Assembly: GCA_936931335.1 (NCBI GenBank)
Contig: CAKZIH010000007.1
Span: forward strand, 1 to 5,752
Length of the DNA stretch: 5,752 nucleotides
Source: an uncultured Nostocoides sp.
Lineage (GTDB): Bacteria > Actinomycetota > Actinomycetes > Actinomycetales > Dermatophilaceae
Direction of reading: 5' to 3'
In this document: positions 1 to 4,755 of the stretch, piece by piece
Layout: every line of letters starts with the position of its first letter
Position numbering within the stretch: the first letter of the stretch is position 1
Program-made: the position numbers and the translations under genes
The notes under the pieces: model-generated
Seen by the model: the letters and a program-made list of their open reading frames with translations, nothing else
Database searches by the model: none
Told to the model about the DNA's origin: nothing

Positions 1-458
1 TCCTGATCGGCGGGCTACAGAGCAATAAGGCGGCGACCGCCGGTGAATTGGCCGATGTCGTGCACTCGGTGGACCGGGCATCGTTGATCGCCCCGCTGGC
101 CCGCGGGGCGGAGCGTCGGCCGCGAACCGAACCCCTGCCGGTCCTGGTGCAGATCAGTCTCGACGGCGACCCCGCCCGCGCGGGGGTGAGCGAAGCCGAA
201 CTTATGCCGCTACTGACCGCCGTGGCCGACTCGCCGCTGCGGCTGGCGGGAGTGATGGCCGTCCCGCCGGTGGGCGCCGACCCGCGGGCGGCATTCGCGC
301 GGCTGCGCGAGCTAGCGGAGCAGGCCCGGTCGGTCGATCCGGGTGCGGTCTGGATCTCGGCCGGGATGAGCGGCGATCTGGAGGCGGCGGTGGCCGCGGG
401 CGCGACACACCTGCGTGTCGGGTCGGCAATCCTGGGTTCTCGCCCGTCACTTCGTTAA
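1..458 (+). CDS. yggS: YggS/PROSC family PLP homeostasis protein, C-terminal part (5' end outside window)
   Basis: This is a pyridoxal-5'-phosphate-binding protein of the YggS/YlmE/PROSC family, cytosolic, thought to buffer PLP rather than catalyse a known reaction. The reading frame is open at the left edge (first full codon at base 3), and 151 residues are visible before TAA 456-458. The family is usually about 220-240 residues, so roughly the first third, including the PLP lysine, lies outside. The visible start, LIGGLQSNKA followed by VHSVDR, matches the family's IGxLQxNK...hSvDr block. The end has the SAGMSGDLEAAVAAGATHLR block and the closing RVGSAILGSR, which form the phosphate-binding end of the barrel. 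In Actinobacteria and Firmicutes this gene normally sits between ftsZ/pgeF and sepF, as here. The reading frame continues without a further stop into sepF (see findings). Identification is secure; only the start is unseen. Confidence 0.95.
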   Translation, partial: LIGGLQSNKAATAGELADVVHSVDRASLIAPLARGAERRPRTEPLPVLVQISLDGDPARAGVSEAELMPLLTAVADSPLRLAGVMAVPPVGADPRAAFARLRELAEQARSVDPGAVWISAGMSGDLEAAVAAGATHLRVGSAILGSRPSLR

Positions 459-467
459 CTTCGTCAA
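450..467 (+). repeat. 9-bp tandem duplication spanning the yggS stop codon
   Basis: CTTCGTTAA (450-458) is followed at once by CTTCGTCAA (459-467), differing at one base. The first copy carries the yggS stop TAA; the second has CAA at the same place. It looks like a small local duplication. Function is not implied. Confidence 0.55.
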
Positions 468-475
468 CGACACCA

Positions 476-519
476 CCCGAAGCGCCGTCCGCCGCCACCG
501 GCTTCGGGGTCATGGACGG
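476..519 (+). promoter_or_regulatory. Inverted repeat / possible H-type pseudoknot before the sepF ribosome binding site
   Basis: Seen directly: CCCGAAGC (476-483) is the exact reverse complement of GCTTCGGG (501-508), with a 17-nt loop. Within that loop CCGTCC (485-490) is the exact reverse complement of GGACGG (514-519), just outside the hairpin, and a G-U pair at 491/513 could extend it. The two helices interleave, which is the geometry of an H-type pseudoknot. It ends two bases before the GAGAGG (522-527) that serves sepF. There is no T-run, so it does not look like a terminator. Inference: it could tune sepF translation relative to yggS. Short GC-rich matches are frequent in this kind of genome, so the second helix may be chance. 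Confidence 0.35.
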
Positions 520-521
520 AT

Positions 522-527
522 GAGAGG
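522..527 (+). promoter_or_regulatory. Ribosome binding site of sepF
   Basis: GAGAGG lies 9 nt before ATG 537 and fixes the start of sepF. It directly follows the putative folded element at 476-519, so accessibility of this site could depend on that structure. Confidence 0.7.
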
Positions 528-536
528 GTAGTAGGC

Positions 537-1130
537 ATGGCCGGAGCGTTGAAGAAAACCATGGTCTACCTCGGCCTTGCCGAGGACGACCGCTATGACG
601 ACTATTACGACGCCGAGTCCTATGACGAGGAGCCGGGTGGCGCCACTGCCGTGCGCCCGTCGGAGATCCGGGAGTCCCGGACCGAGCCGCGCGCCGAAGC
701 CCACCGGGCAGAGACGCACCGTGTGGAAACTCACCGTTCGGACAGCCACCGTTCCGACAACCATCGCTCCGACAATCATGGCGCCGAGGTGACGCCGATG
801 CCGCGGCGCGCCACGCTGGCGCCCGTCGCCCGCGAGGAGGCCCGGCCCACCTTGAGCCGCATCACCACTATTCACCCCCGTACCTACAACGACGCCAAGA
901 ACATCGGCGAGGCCTTCCGCGAGGGCGTCCCGGTGATCATGAACCTCACGGACATGGGCGACGCCGACGCCAAGCGCCTGGTCGACTTCGCCGCCGGTCT
1001 GGTCTTCGGTCTGCACGGTTCGATCGAGCGCGTCACCGCCAAGGTCTTCCTGCTCTCTCCGGAGAATGTCGAGGTCGCCACCGAGGAGACCAGCCCCGAG
1101 GCGCCGCGCGAGCTCTTCAACCAGAGCTGA
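537..1130 (+). CDS. sepF: Cell division protein SepF
   Basis: SepF is the membrane anchor of the FtsZ ring in Actinobacteria (which lack FtsA) and many Gram-positives; it acts at the inner face of the membrane at midcell. The 197-residue product has the three expected parts. Residues 1-14 (MAGALKKTMVYLGL) form the N-terminal amphipathic membrane-binding helix. Residues about 15-106 are a variable linker, first acidic and tyrosine-rich, then a His/Arg pentapeptide array. Residues about 107-183 are the SepF core, from RITTIHPRTYNDAKNIGEAF through the DFAAGLVFGLHGSIERV segment that forms the dimer and FtsZ-binding surface. Start ATG 537 is preceded by GAGAGG at 522-527, 9 nt away. The gene sits between yggS and yggT, its normal place. 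Length is somewhat above Bacillus SepF (about 150) and similar to mycobacterial SepF, the extra being linker. Confidence 0.97.
   Translation: MAGALKKTMVYLGLAEDDRYDDYYDAESYDEEPGGATAVRPSEIRESRTEPRAEAHRAETHRVETHRSDSHRSDNHRSDNHGAEVTPMPRRATLAPVAREEARPTLSRITTIHPRTYNDAKNIGEAFREGVPVIMNLTDMGDADAKRLVDFAAGLVFGLHGSIERVTAKVFLLSPENVEVATEETSPEAPRELFNQS
693..782 (+). repeat. Six tandem 15-bp units encoding (A/V/S)(E/D)xH(R/G) pentapeptides in SepF linker
   Basis: Six consecutive 15-bp units encode AEAHR, AETHR, VETHR, SDSHR, SDNHR and SDNHG (SepF residues 53-82). Position 2 is always acidic, position 4 always His, position 5 Arg except in the last unit. The last three units are most alike at DNA level; the first three use different synonymous codons, suggesting older and newer expansion. 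The tract lies in the disordered linker between the membrane helix and the SepF core. Confidence 0.9.
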
Positions 1131-1166
1131 CGGAATGATGGGTATGCATCGGACGTCATAGGAGTC

Positions 1167-1205
1167 ATGGACAACTCGATACGCTGCTCGGATCGGACCG
1201 GCTGA
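1167..1205 (+). other. Possible 12-codon leader ORF upstream of yggT (weak)
   Basis: ATG 1167 opens a 12-residue frame ending in TGA 1203-1205, one base before the yggT ATG at 1207. AGGAG (1160-1164) is only 2 nt before this ATG, closer than usual. yggT itself has no convincing Shine-Dalgarno, so termination here could hand ribosomes to yggT. This is a suggestion from layout only; an ORF this short arises easily by chance. Confidence 0.15.
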
Positions 1206-1206
1206 T

Positions 1207-1482
1207 ATGGACCTCGTGCGGGAGGTGCTGCGTACCGCCCTCTTCCTCTACTTCCTGCTGCTCCTGGGCCGATTGATCTTCGACTGGGTGCAGTTGTTTG
1301 CCCGGGATTGGCGGCCGCGGGGGCCAGTGTTGGTGGTGGCGGAGGCGATTTATACCGCGACCGATCCGCCGCTGAAGGCCCTGCGGCGGGTGCTGCCGAC
1401 ACCGCGGATCGGTGGAGTTGGTATCGATTTGTCATTTTTTGTGCTCATGCTGGGCATTTCCCTGGTGATGTCGATCCTCTAA
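1207..1482 (+). CDS. yggT: YggT family small membrane protein
   Basis: This is a 91-residue YggT-family integral membrane protein. The family is linked by position to division and envelope genes; its molecular role is not well established, though osmotic-stress and chloroplast nucleoid/thylakoid links are known for relatives. Two hydrophobic segments are visible: residues about 8-30 (rich in Leu/Phe) and about 72-91 at the C-terminus. Between them is the family signature: AIYTATDPPLKALRRVLP (47-64), then the RIGGVGIDLSFFVLM stretch (67-81), matching the conserved P...R.iP..gGiDlSp pattern, with Phe-Phe where many members have Ser-Pro. ATG 1207 is the chosen start, although only a weak CGGA (1194-1197) precedes it. 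It follows sepF by 76 nt and precedes divIVA by 66 nt, the standard actinobacterial order. Confidence 0.93.
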   Translation: MDLVREVLRTALFLYFLLLLGRLIFDWVQLFARDWRPRGPVLVVAEAIYTATDPPLKALRRVLPTPRIGGVGIDLSFFVLMLGISLVMSIL

Positions 1483-1531
1483 ACTCCTTGCTTCCGGCGC
1501 CCGACGTGGGCGGCGGTTCAGATGCGGTTTG

Positions 1532-1537
1532 AAGGAG
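1532..1537 (+). promoter_or_regulatory. Ribosome binding site that decides the divIVA start
   Basis: AAGGAG lies 11 nt before ATG 1549. It supports that ATG over the in-frame ATG at 1522, which would place this site inside the coding region and has no comparable upstream sequence. Confidence 0.8.
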
Positions 1538-1548
1538 TCGTTCGCATC

Positions 1549-2658
1549 ATGTCGCTCACCCCCGAGGACGTGCTCAACAAGACGTTCGGGACTACCCAGT
1601 TCCGGCGTGGCTATGACGAGCGCGAGGTGGACGACTTCCTCGACGAGGTGGTTGCCACCCTGCGCATCCTGGACAAGGAACTGACCGACTGCCGTTCCCA
1701 GCAGTCCGCCCCGGTCCAGGACTCGGCTGCGGCCGTACCCCTTCTGGATTCCGGTATGCAGTCCCGCCTCGACCGCGAGGTCGGTCTGCGCCAGGAGGCC
1801 GAGCGGGCGCTGGCCGAGCTGCAGAGCCGGGTGCATCGCCAGGAAGAGGAGCGCCTCTCCGCGGCCGCCCAGGCCGGCGACGCCGACGCTGCGCAGTTGG
1901 CCCAGGCCACCCGCGACAGCGGTGCCCGCGCCCAGGAAGCCGAGCAGGCCGCCCGTGCCCGGATTGAGGCCGCCAACGCCCGCGCCGACGAGGCCGAGCG
2001 CGCCGCCCAGGAGCGGATCAGCCGGCTCAACGCCGAGGCCGACCGGATCGAGGCCGATGTGCGCGACCGGATCGACGCCGCCAATGGCCGTGCCCTGGAT
2101 GCGGAGAGCGCCGGTGTCGAGCCCGCCCGCCCCACCGACGCGTCGGGCCTGATCGCGCTCGCGCAGCGGGTGCACGACGAGCACGTCGCCGAGGGTGAGA
2201 CCACCCGCGCCCGGCTGATCAGCGAGGGCCAGAGTCGCCACGACAGCTTGCTGTCCACCGCCCAGGCCCGCCACGACGAGTTGCTCACCGCGGCGCAGAG
2301 CCAGCACGACGAGTTGGTCTCCACCGCCCAGGCCCGCCACGACGAACTGGTGACCGCCGCGCAGAGCCAGCACGACAACCTGCTCGCCGAGGCGACCTCC
2401 TCGCGCGAGGAGATGCTGGGTGAGGCCCGCGAGCGGGTCGCCGGCATGATCGCCGAGGCTTCCGGTCGCCGAGCGGAGATCCTCTCCGACCTGGAGGACA
2501 AGCGTGCCGACCTAGAGACGGCCATCGCGGATCTGCGCTCCTACGAGCAGACCTACCGCAGCCGCCTGCGCGCCTTCATCGAAGACGCGCTGACCGCTCT
2601 GGACACCACCGAGCCGGTGAGCGAGACGATGCCGGCGGTGCCGGTGCCGGCCTCCTGA
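1549..2658 (+). CDS. divIVA: DivIVA/Wag31 polar-growth and septum coiled-coil protein
   Basis: DivIVA (Wag31 in mycobacteria) binds negatively curved membrane at poles and septa; in Actinobacteria it organises apical cell-wall growth. The 369-residue product begins MSLTPEDVLNKTF, very close to the classical N-terminus. It keeps the membrane-contact Phe-Arg (F18-R19) before the RGYDEREVDDFLDEV helix. Residues about 65-193 are an Ala/Glu/Arg-rich coiled coil containing two related stretches (RIEAANARADEAE and RIDAANGRALDAE). A Pro/Gly-containing break (about 194-203) precedes the conserved SGLIALAQRVHDEHVAEGE segment. Residues about 214-312 are hendecad repeats. The end is a helical SYEQTYRSRLRAFIEDAL motif and a short Pro/Val-rich tail. 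The length is nearer Streptomyces and Corynebacterium DivIVA than the about 260 residues of Wag31. I saw no promoter directly upstream. A strong hairpin follows the stop. Confidence 0.96.
   Translation: MSLTPEDVLNKTFGTTQFRRGYDEREVDDFLDEVVATLRILDKELTDCRSQQSAPVQDSAAAVPLLDSGMQSRLDREVGLRQEAERALAELQSRVHRQEEERLSAAAQAGDADAAQLAQATRDSGARAQEAEQAARARIEAANARADEAERAAQERISRLNAEADRIEADVRDRIDAANGRALDAESAGVEPARPTDASGLIALAQRVHDEHVAEGETTRARLISEGQSRHDSLLSTAQARHDELLTAAQSQHDELVSTAQARHDELVTAAQSQHDNLLAEATSSREEMLGEARERVAGMIAEASGRRAEILSDLEDKRADLETAIADLRSYEQTYRSRLRAFIEDALTALDTTEPVSETMPAVPVPAS
2188..2484 (+). repeat. Nine 33-bp (11-residue) hendecad units in DivIVA, including a 66-bp duplication
   Basis: DivIVA residues 214-312 can be written as nine 11-residue units without gaps. 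Residues 225-279 (2221-2385) form the regular core: SEGQSRHDSLL, STAQARHDELL, TAAQSQHDELV, STAQARHDELV, TAAQSQHDNLL. The unit pair at 2254-2319 recurs at 2320-2385; I count 57 of 66 identical bases, evidence of recent duplication. An 11-residue periodicity favours a nearly straight or slightly right-handed coiled coil rather than heptad packing. The His-Asp pair recurs in each of the five core units. Confidence 0.9.
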
Positions 2659-2682
2659 GGCGAGCACACCGCATACCGAAAC

Positions 2683-2711
2683 GGGGACCGGGCCGATCAG
2701 GCTCGGTCCCT
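2683..2711 (+). terminator. Strong hairpin, probable transcription terminator after divIVA
   Basis: GGGGACCGGGCC (2683-2694) pairs with GGCTCGGTCCCT (2700-2711) across a 5-nt loop, giving 12 pairs including two G-U. The following bases (GTTCGTCGTGTTCT) are T-enriched but not a clean T-run, which is common in Actinobacteria. It begins 25 nt after the divIVA stop. An outer perfect repeat, ATACCGA (2673-2679) with TCGGTAT (2728-2734), could enclose it. It divides the division block from the downstream genes. Confidence 0.75.
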
Positions 2712-2775
2712 GTTCGTCGTGTTCTGCTCGGTATTTCCCCGAAGCCCCGCCGCGTCGATGCCCGGCGCAATGGCC

Positions 2776-2781
2776 TATCCT
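2776..2781 (+). promoter_or_regulatory. Candidate -10 box for the DksA-like/lspA/rluD unit
   Basis: TATCCT fits the actinobacterial TAnnnT -10 pattern and lies downstream of the terminator and 61 nt before the chosen start of the next gene. CCTATCC is repeated at 2774-2780 and 2788-2794. No good -35 hexamer is visible at the right distance (TCGATG at 2755-2760 is poor), so the call rests mainly on position. Confidence 0.35.
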
Positions 2782-2827
2782 CGGGCACCTATCCCCGGAT
2801 GTGGGAGGCACTGATCGTTACCGAAGT

Positions 2828-2834
2828 AAGGGAG
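2828..2834 (+). promoter_or_regulatory. Ribosome binding site that decides the DksA-like gene start
   Basis: AAGGGAG is 8 nt before ATG 2843. This favours ATG 2843 over the in-frame GTG at 2801, which has no upstream site and would extend the protein into sequence unlike the family. Confidence 0.75.
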
Positions 2835-2842
2835 CAGCGCGC

Positions 2843-3247
2843 ATGACGCCGGCGAAGGACGAGAGCTCAGCAGGCAAGGGGGCTGGCCTGACCGAGAAGG
2901 AACTCGCCGCCATCCGCGAACAGATCGAGGCGGACATGGTGAGCCTGCGTGAGGAGATCGCCCAGTCCGAGCAGGAAGTCGTTGCCTTGATGCGTCAGTC
3001 CGGCGATGGCGCGGGCGATGACGAGGCCGACGCGGGGAGCAAGACCCTGGAGCGCGAGCAGGAGATGAGCCTGGCGAACAATGCCCGGGAGATGCTCGAG
3101 CAGGACCAGCACGCCCTGGACCGGATCGCCAGCGGCACCTATGGGATTTGCGAGTCCTGCGGCAATCCGATCGGGTCCGGGCGGCTCGAGGCGTCTCCGC
3201 GTGCGACCCTATGCGTGACATGCAAGAGCAAACAGGAACGTCGCTGA
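2843..3247 (+). CDS. TraR/DksA family zinc-finger protein (DksA-like transcription regulator)
   Basis: This 134-residue protein has the DksA/TraR layout. DksA-type proteins insert a coiled coil into the RNA polymerase secondary channel and modulate initiation, in Proteobacteria together with ppGpp. Residues about 16-95 are two helices predicted to pack as a coiled coil. The turn between them contains DDEADA (59-64), giving the D-x-x-D acidic tip (D60, D63) that in DksA reaches the catalytic Mg region. Residues 98-127, GTYGICESCGNPIGSGRLEA and onward, carry an intact C4 zinc finger: C103, C106, C124, C127 (CxxC-x17-CxxC). Similar genes next to lspA occur in Streptomyces. Whether this protein acts like E. 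coli DksA is inference; actinobacterial homologues are poorly characterised, so no symbol is given. Its 3' end overlaps the start of lspA, suggesting translational coupling. Confidence 0.92.
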   Translation: MTPAKDESSAGKGAGLTEKELAAIREQIEADMVSLREEIAQSEQEVVALMRQSGDGAGDDEADAGSKTLEREQEMSLANNAREMLEQDQHALDRIASGTYGICESCGNPIGSGRLEASPRATLCVTCKSKQERR

Positions 3248-3765
3248 CCGAGTCGACTGCGCCGCCGCCCGATCGTGCGGCCGAGCGGACGATGTGGCTG
3301 GTTGCCGCCGCGACCTTGGTGGTGGACCAGGCGAGCAAGTGGTGGGCATTGCGCGAGTTGCAGCCCGGCGAGCGCCGCCCGCTGATCGGCGATCTGATCT
3401 CGCTGCGCCTGATCCGCAATCCCGGCGCCGCCTTCTCCGCCCTGGACACCATGACGTATGTGGTGACCCTGATCGCCGTCGCGATCGTCGCCTATATCGC
3501 CGTCTACGCCCACCGGCGTCGGCTGCCGCGCGCGGCCGCCCTGGGGCTGGGCCTGGTGGCCGGCGGGGCATTGGGCAATCTCGTCGACCGCTTTGCGCGC
3601 GAGCCGGGCTTCCTGCGCGGCCATGTGGTCGACTTCATCGACTACTTCGGCTGGTTTGTCGGCAATGTCGCGGATATCGCGATCGTGCTGGCCGTGGTGG
3701 CCTTCTTGGTGGTCAGCCTGCGCGGGGGAGAGCGCAATCAGCCTGGGGGAGAACGCAATGAGTGA
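3211..3765 (+). CDS. lspA: Lipoprotein signal peptidase (signal peptidase II)
   Basis: LspA is the inner-membrane aspartyl peptidase that removes signal peptides from diacylglyceryl-prolipoproteins. With start ATG 3211 it has 184 residues and four membrane segments (about 28-44, 82-100, 107-124, 153-171). The family motifs are present: VDQASKWW (38-45), RNPGAAF (69-75), GGALGNLVDR (118-127) with catalytic D126, GHVVDF (137-142), and GNVADIAI (151-158) with catalytic D155. The residue before N152 is Gly where the family usually has Phe. The 29-residue spacing of the two Asp residues equals that in mycobacterial LspA. The start is uncertain: ATG 3211 and ATG 3220 lie inside the upstream gene with no clear ribosome binding site, CTG 3244 follows AGGAA (3234-3238), and ATG 3292 would begin directly at the first membrane helix. 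The hydrophilic N-terminal extension is common in Actinobacteria. The stop overlaps rluD by 8 bp. Confidence 0.95.
   Translation: MRDMQEQTGTSLTESTAPPPDRAAERTMWLVAAATLVVDQASKWWALRELQPGERRPLIGDLISLRLIRNPGAAFSALDTMTYVVTLIAVAIVAYIAVYAHRRRLPRAAALGLGLVAGGALGNLVDRFAREPGFLRGHVVDFIDYFGWFVGNVADIAIVLAVVAFLVVSLRGGERNQPGGERNE
3713..3758 (+). repeat. Imperfect tandem repeat across the lspA 3' end, duplicating the rluD ribosome binding site
   Basis: A unit beginning TCAGCCT at 3713-3737 is followed directly by a second at 3738-3758. The copies differ by a 4-nt insertion (GCGC) after TCAGCCT in the first and one base change in the shared GGGGGAGARCGCAA. In LspA this gives the repeated GGERN tail (172-176 and 179-183). 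In the second copy the sequence continues into ATG 3758, the rluD start; in the first the matching place reads ATC. Confidence 0.8.
3746..3751 (+). promoter_or_regulatory. Ribosome binding site that decides the rluD start
   Basis: GGGGAG lies 6 nt before ATG 3758, within the second copy of the tandem repeat. It supports a start at 3758, overlapping the lspA stop, which is the usual arrangement for coupled translation. Confidence 0.8.
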
Positions 3766-4684
3766 GGCCGGTCAGGATCGGGCGGTGCTGGTCCCTGACG
3801 GGCTGGAGGGCGAGCGGGTGGATGCCGCGATCTCCCGCCTTTTCGGGATCAGCCGCTCCCGGGCCGCGGAACTTGCCGCCGCCGAGCTGGTCCAGGTGGA
3901 CGGCCGATCGGTCGTCAAGTCGGCGCGGGTGATGGCGGGCTCGCTATTGGAGGTGTCCATTCCGGCCCCGGCCGCCAGCCCGCAGGTCGTGCCCACTCCC
4001 GTCTCGGACCTGGCGATCGTGCACGACGATGACGACCTGGTCGTGGTGGACAAGCCGCCGGGCGTGGCCGCCCACCCCAGCGTCGGCTGGAGCGGCCCCG
4101 ATGTGCTCGGCGCGTTGCTCGCCGCGGGCTACCGGATCACCACCTCCGGCGCCGCCGAGCGTCAGGGCATCGTCTCGCGCCTCGATGTGGGCACCTCGGG
4201 GCTAATGGTGGTGGCCAAGAGCGAGCATGCCTATAGCCAGCTCAAGCAGGCCTTCCGCTCCCGCCAGGTCGACAAGACCTATACGACGCTGGTGCAGGGC
4301 CTGCCCGATCCGCTCTCCGGCACCATCGATGCCCCCATTGGCCGACACCCGGGGCATGACTACAAGTTCGCGGTCCTGGAGTCGGGGCGGCCCAGCGTCA
4401 CCCATTACGAACTCCAGGAAGCCTTCCGGTCCGCCTCGCTGCTGCGCATCAAGCTGGAGACCGGCCGCACCCACCAGATCCGAGTCCATTTCTCCGCGCT
4501 GCGCCACCCGTGCGTCGGTGACCTGACGTATGGCGCGGACCCCGTCCTCGCTCGTCGCCTGGGTCTGGAGCGGCAGTGGTTGCACGCCAGCGCGTTGGGT
4601 TTCCAGCACCCGGGCACCGGGTCGTATGTGGAGTTCAGCTCGCCCTTTTCACCGGACCTGCAGGCGGCGCTGGACCGGCTCTGA
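3758..4684 (+). CDS. rluD: RluA/RluD family 23S rRNA pseudouridine synthase
   Basis: This family converts specific uridines to pseudouridine; RluD proper modifies helix 69 of 23S rRNA. The 308-residue protein has an N-terminal S4 RNA-binding domain (about 18-70, LEGERVDAAISRLF to GSLLEVSIP), then the catalytic domain from LAIVHDDDDLVVVDKPPGVA (about 87-106). The catalytic Asp is D143 in SRLDVGTSGLMVVAKS. Position 140 is Ser where E. coli RluD has His; as I recall mycobacterial homologues also have Ser. The conserved ETGRTHQIRVH (234-244) and HPCVGDLTYG follow. Length is typical. It is tightly coupled to lspA by the ATGAGTGA overlap (3758-3765); lspA-rluD adjacency is widespread. Exact target within the RluA/RluD family is inferred from context and similarity, not proven. 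Confidence 0.93.
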   Translation: MSEAGQDRAVLVPDGLEGERVDAAISRLFGISRSRAAELAAAELVQVDGRSVVKSARVMAGSLLEVSIPAPAASPQVVPTPVSDLAIVHDDDDLVVVDKPPGVAAHPSVGWSGPDVLGALLAAGYRITTSGAAERQGIVSRLDVGTSGLMVVAKSEHAYSQLKQAFRSRQVDKTYTTLVQGLPDPLSGTIDAPIGRHPGHDYKFAVLESGRPSVTHYELQEAFRSASLLRIKLETGRTHQIRVHFSALRHPCVGDLTYGADPVLARRLGLERQWLHASALGFQHPGTGSYVEFSSPFSPDLQAALDRL

Positions 4685-4740
4685 GCGGCGCGGAGGTCGC
4701 GGTCGGCGCCGGCCTGTCCGGGGTTGTCGGAGGTGCGATC

Positions 4741-4746
4741 TAGACT
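4741..4746 (+). promoter_or_regulatory. -10 box of dnaE, probably giving a leaderless transcript
   Basis: TAGACT matches the actinobacterial TAnnnT -10 consensus well. Only 9 nt (GAAAATCCG) separate it from ATG 4756, so transcription would start at or within a few bases of the A of the ATG. No Shine-Dalgarno is present in that interval, consistent with leaderless translation. A -35 is not obvious: TTGTCG at 4724-4729 is only 11 bp from the -10. Confidence 0.6.
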
Positions 4747-4755
4747 GAAAATCCG

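Noticed and set aside
1435..1440. Run of six T within yggT as a frameshift or terminator site
   Set aside because: It encodes Phe-Phe in the second membrane helix, the frame is intact to a normal-length end, and no hairpin precedes it.
1522..1548. ATG 1522 as divIVA start (nine extra residues)
   Set aside because: The AAGGAG at 1532-1537 points to ATG 1549, and MSLTPEDV is the normal DivIVA N-terminus.
1432..2373. Long minus-strand open frame opposite divIVA
   Set aside because: It is the mirror of a repetitive GC-rich coding region, rich in Gly/Leu/Val with no recognisable family; divIVA on the plus strand is certain.
2254..2385. CRISPR-like repeated DNA
   Set aside because: Units are contiguous 33-bp multiples that keep the reading frame within divIVA, with no spacers.
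2801..2842. GTG 2801 as start of the DksA-like gene
   Set aside because: There is no upstream SD and the extension is unlike the family. AAGGGAG at 2828-2834 serves ATG 2843.
3593..3757. ATG 3593 as an extended rluD start
   Set aside because: The extra residues are a Ser/Trp/Ala-rich out-of-frame reading of lspA; ATG 3758 has a good SD and gives the usual length.
4175..4177. Ser140 in RluD in place of the His before Arg-Leu-Asp
   Set aside because: At first it looked like a changed active site, but as I recall mycobacterial homologues have the same Ser, and the catalytic Asp is intact.
4685..4740. Terminator after rluD
   Set aside because: Only short GC palindromes such as CGGCGCCG are present, with no convincing long stem or T-rich tail.
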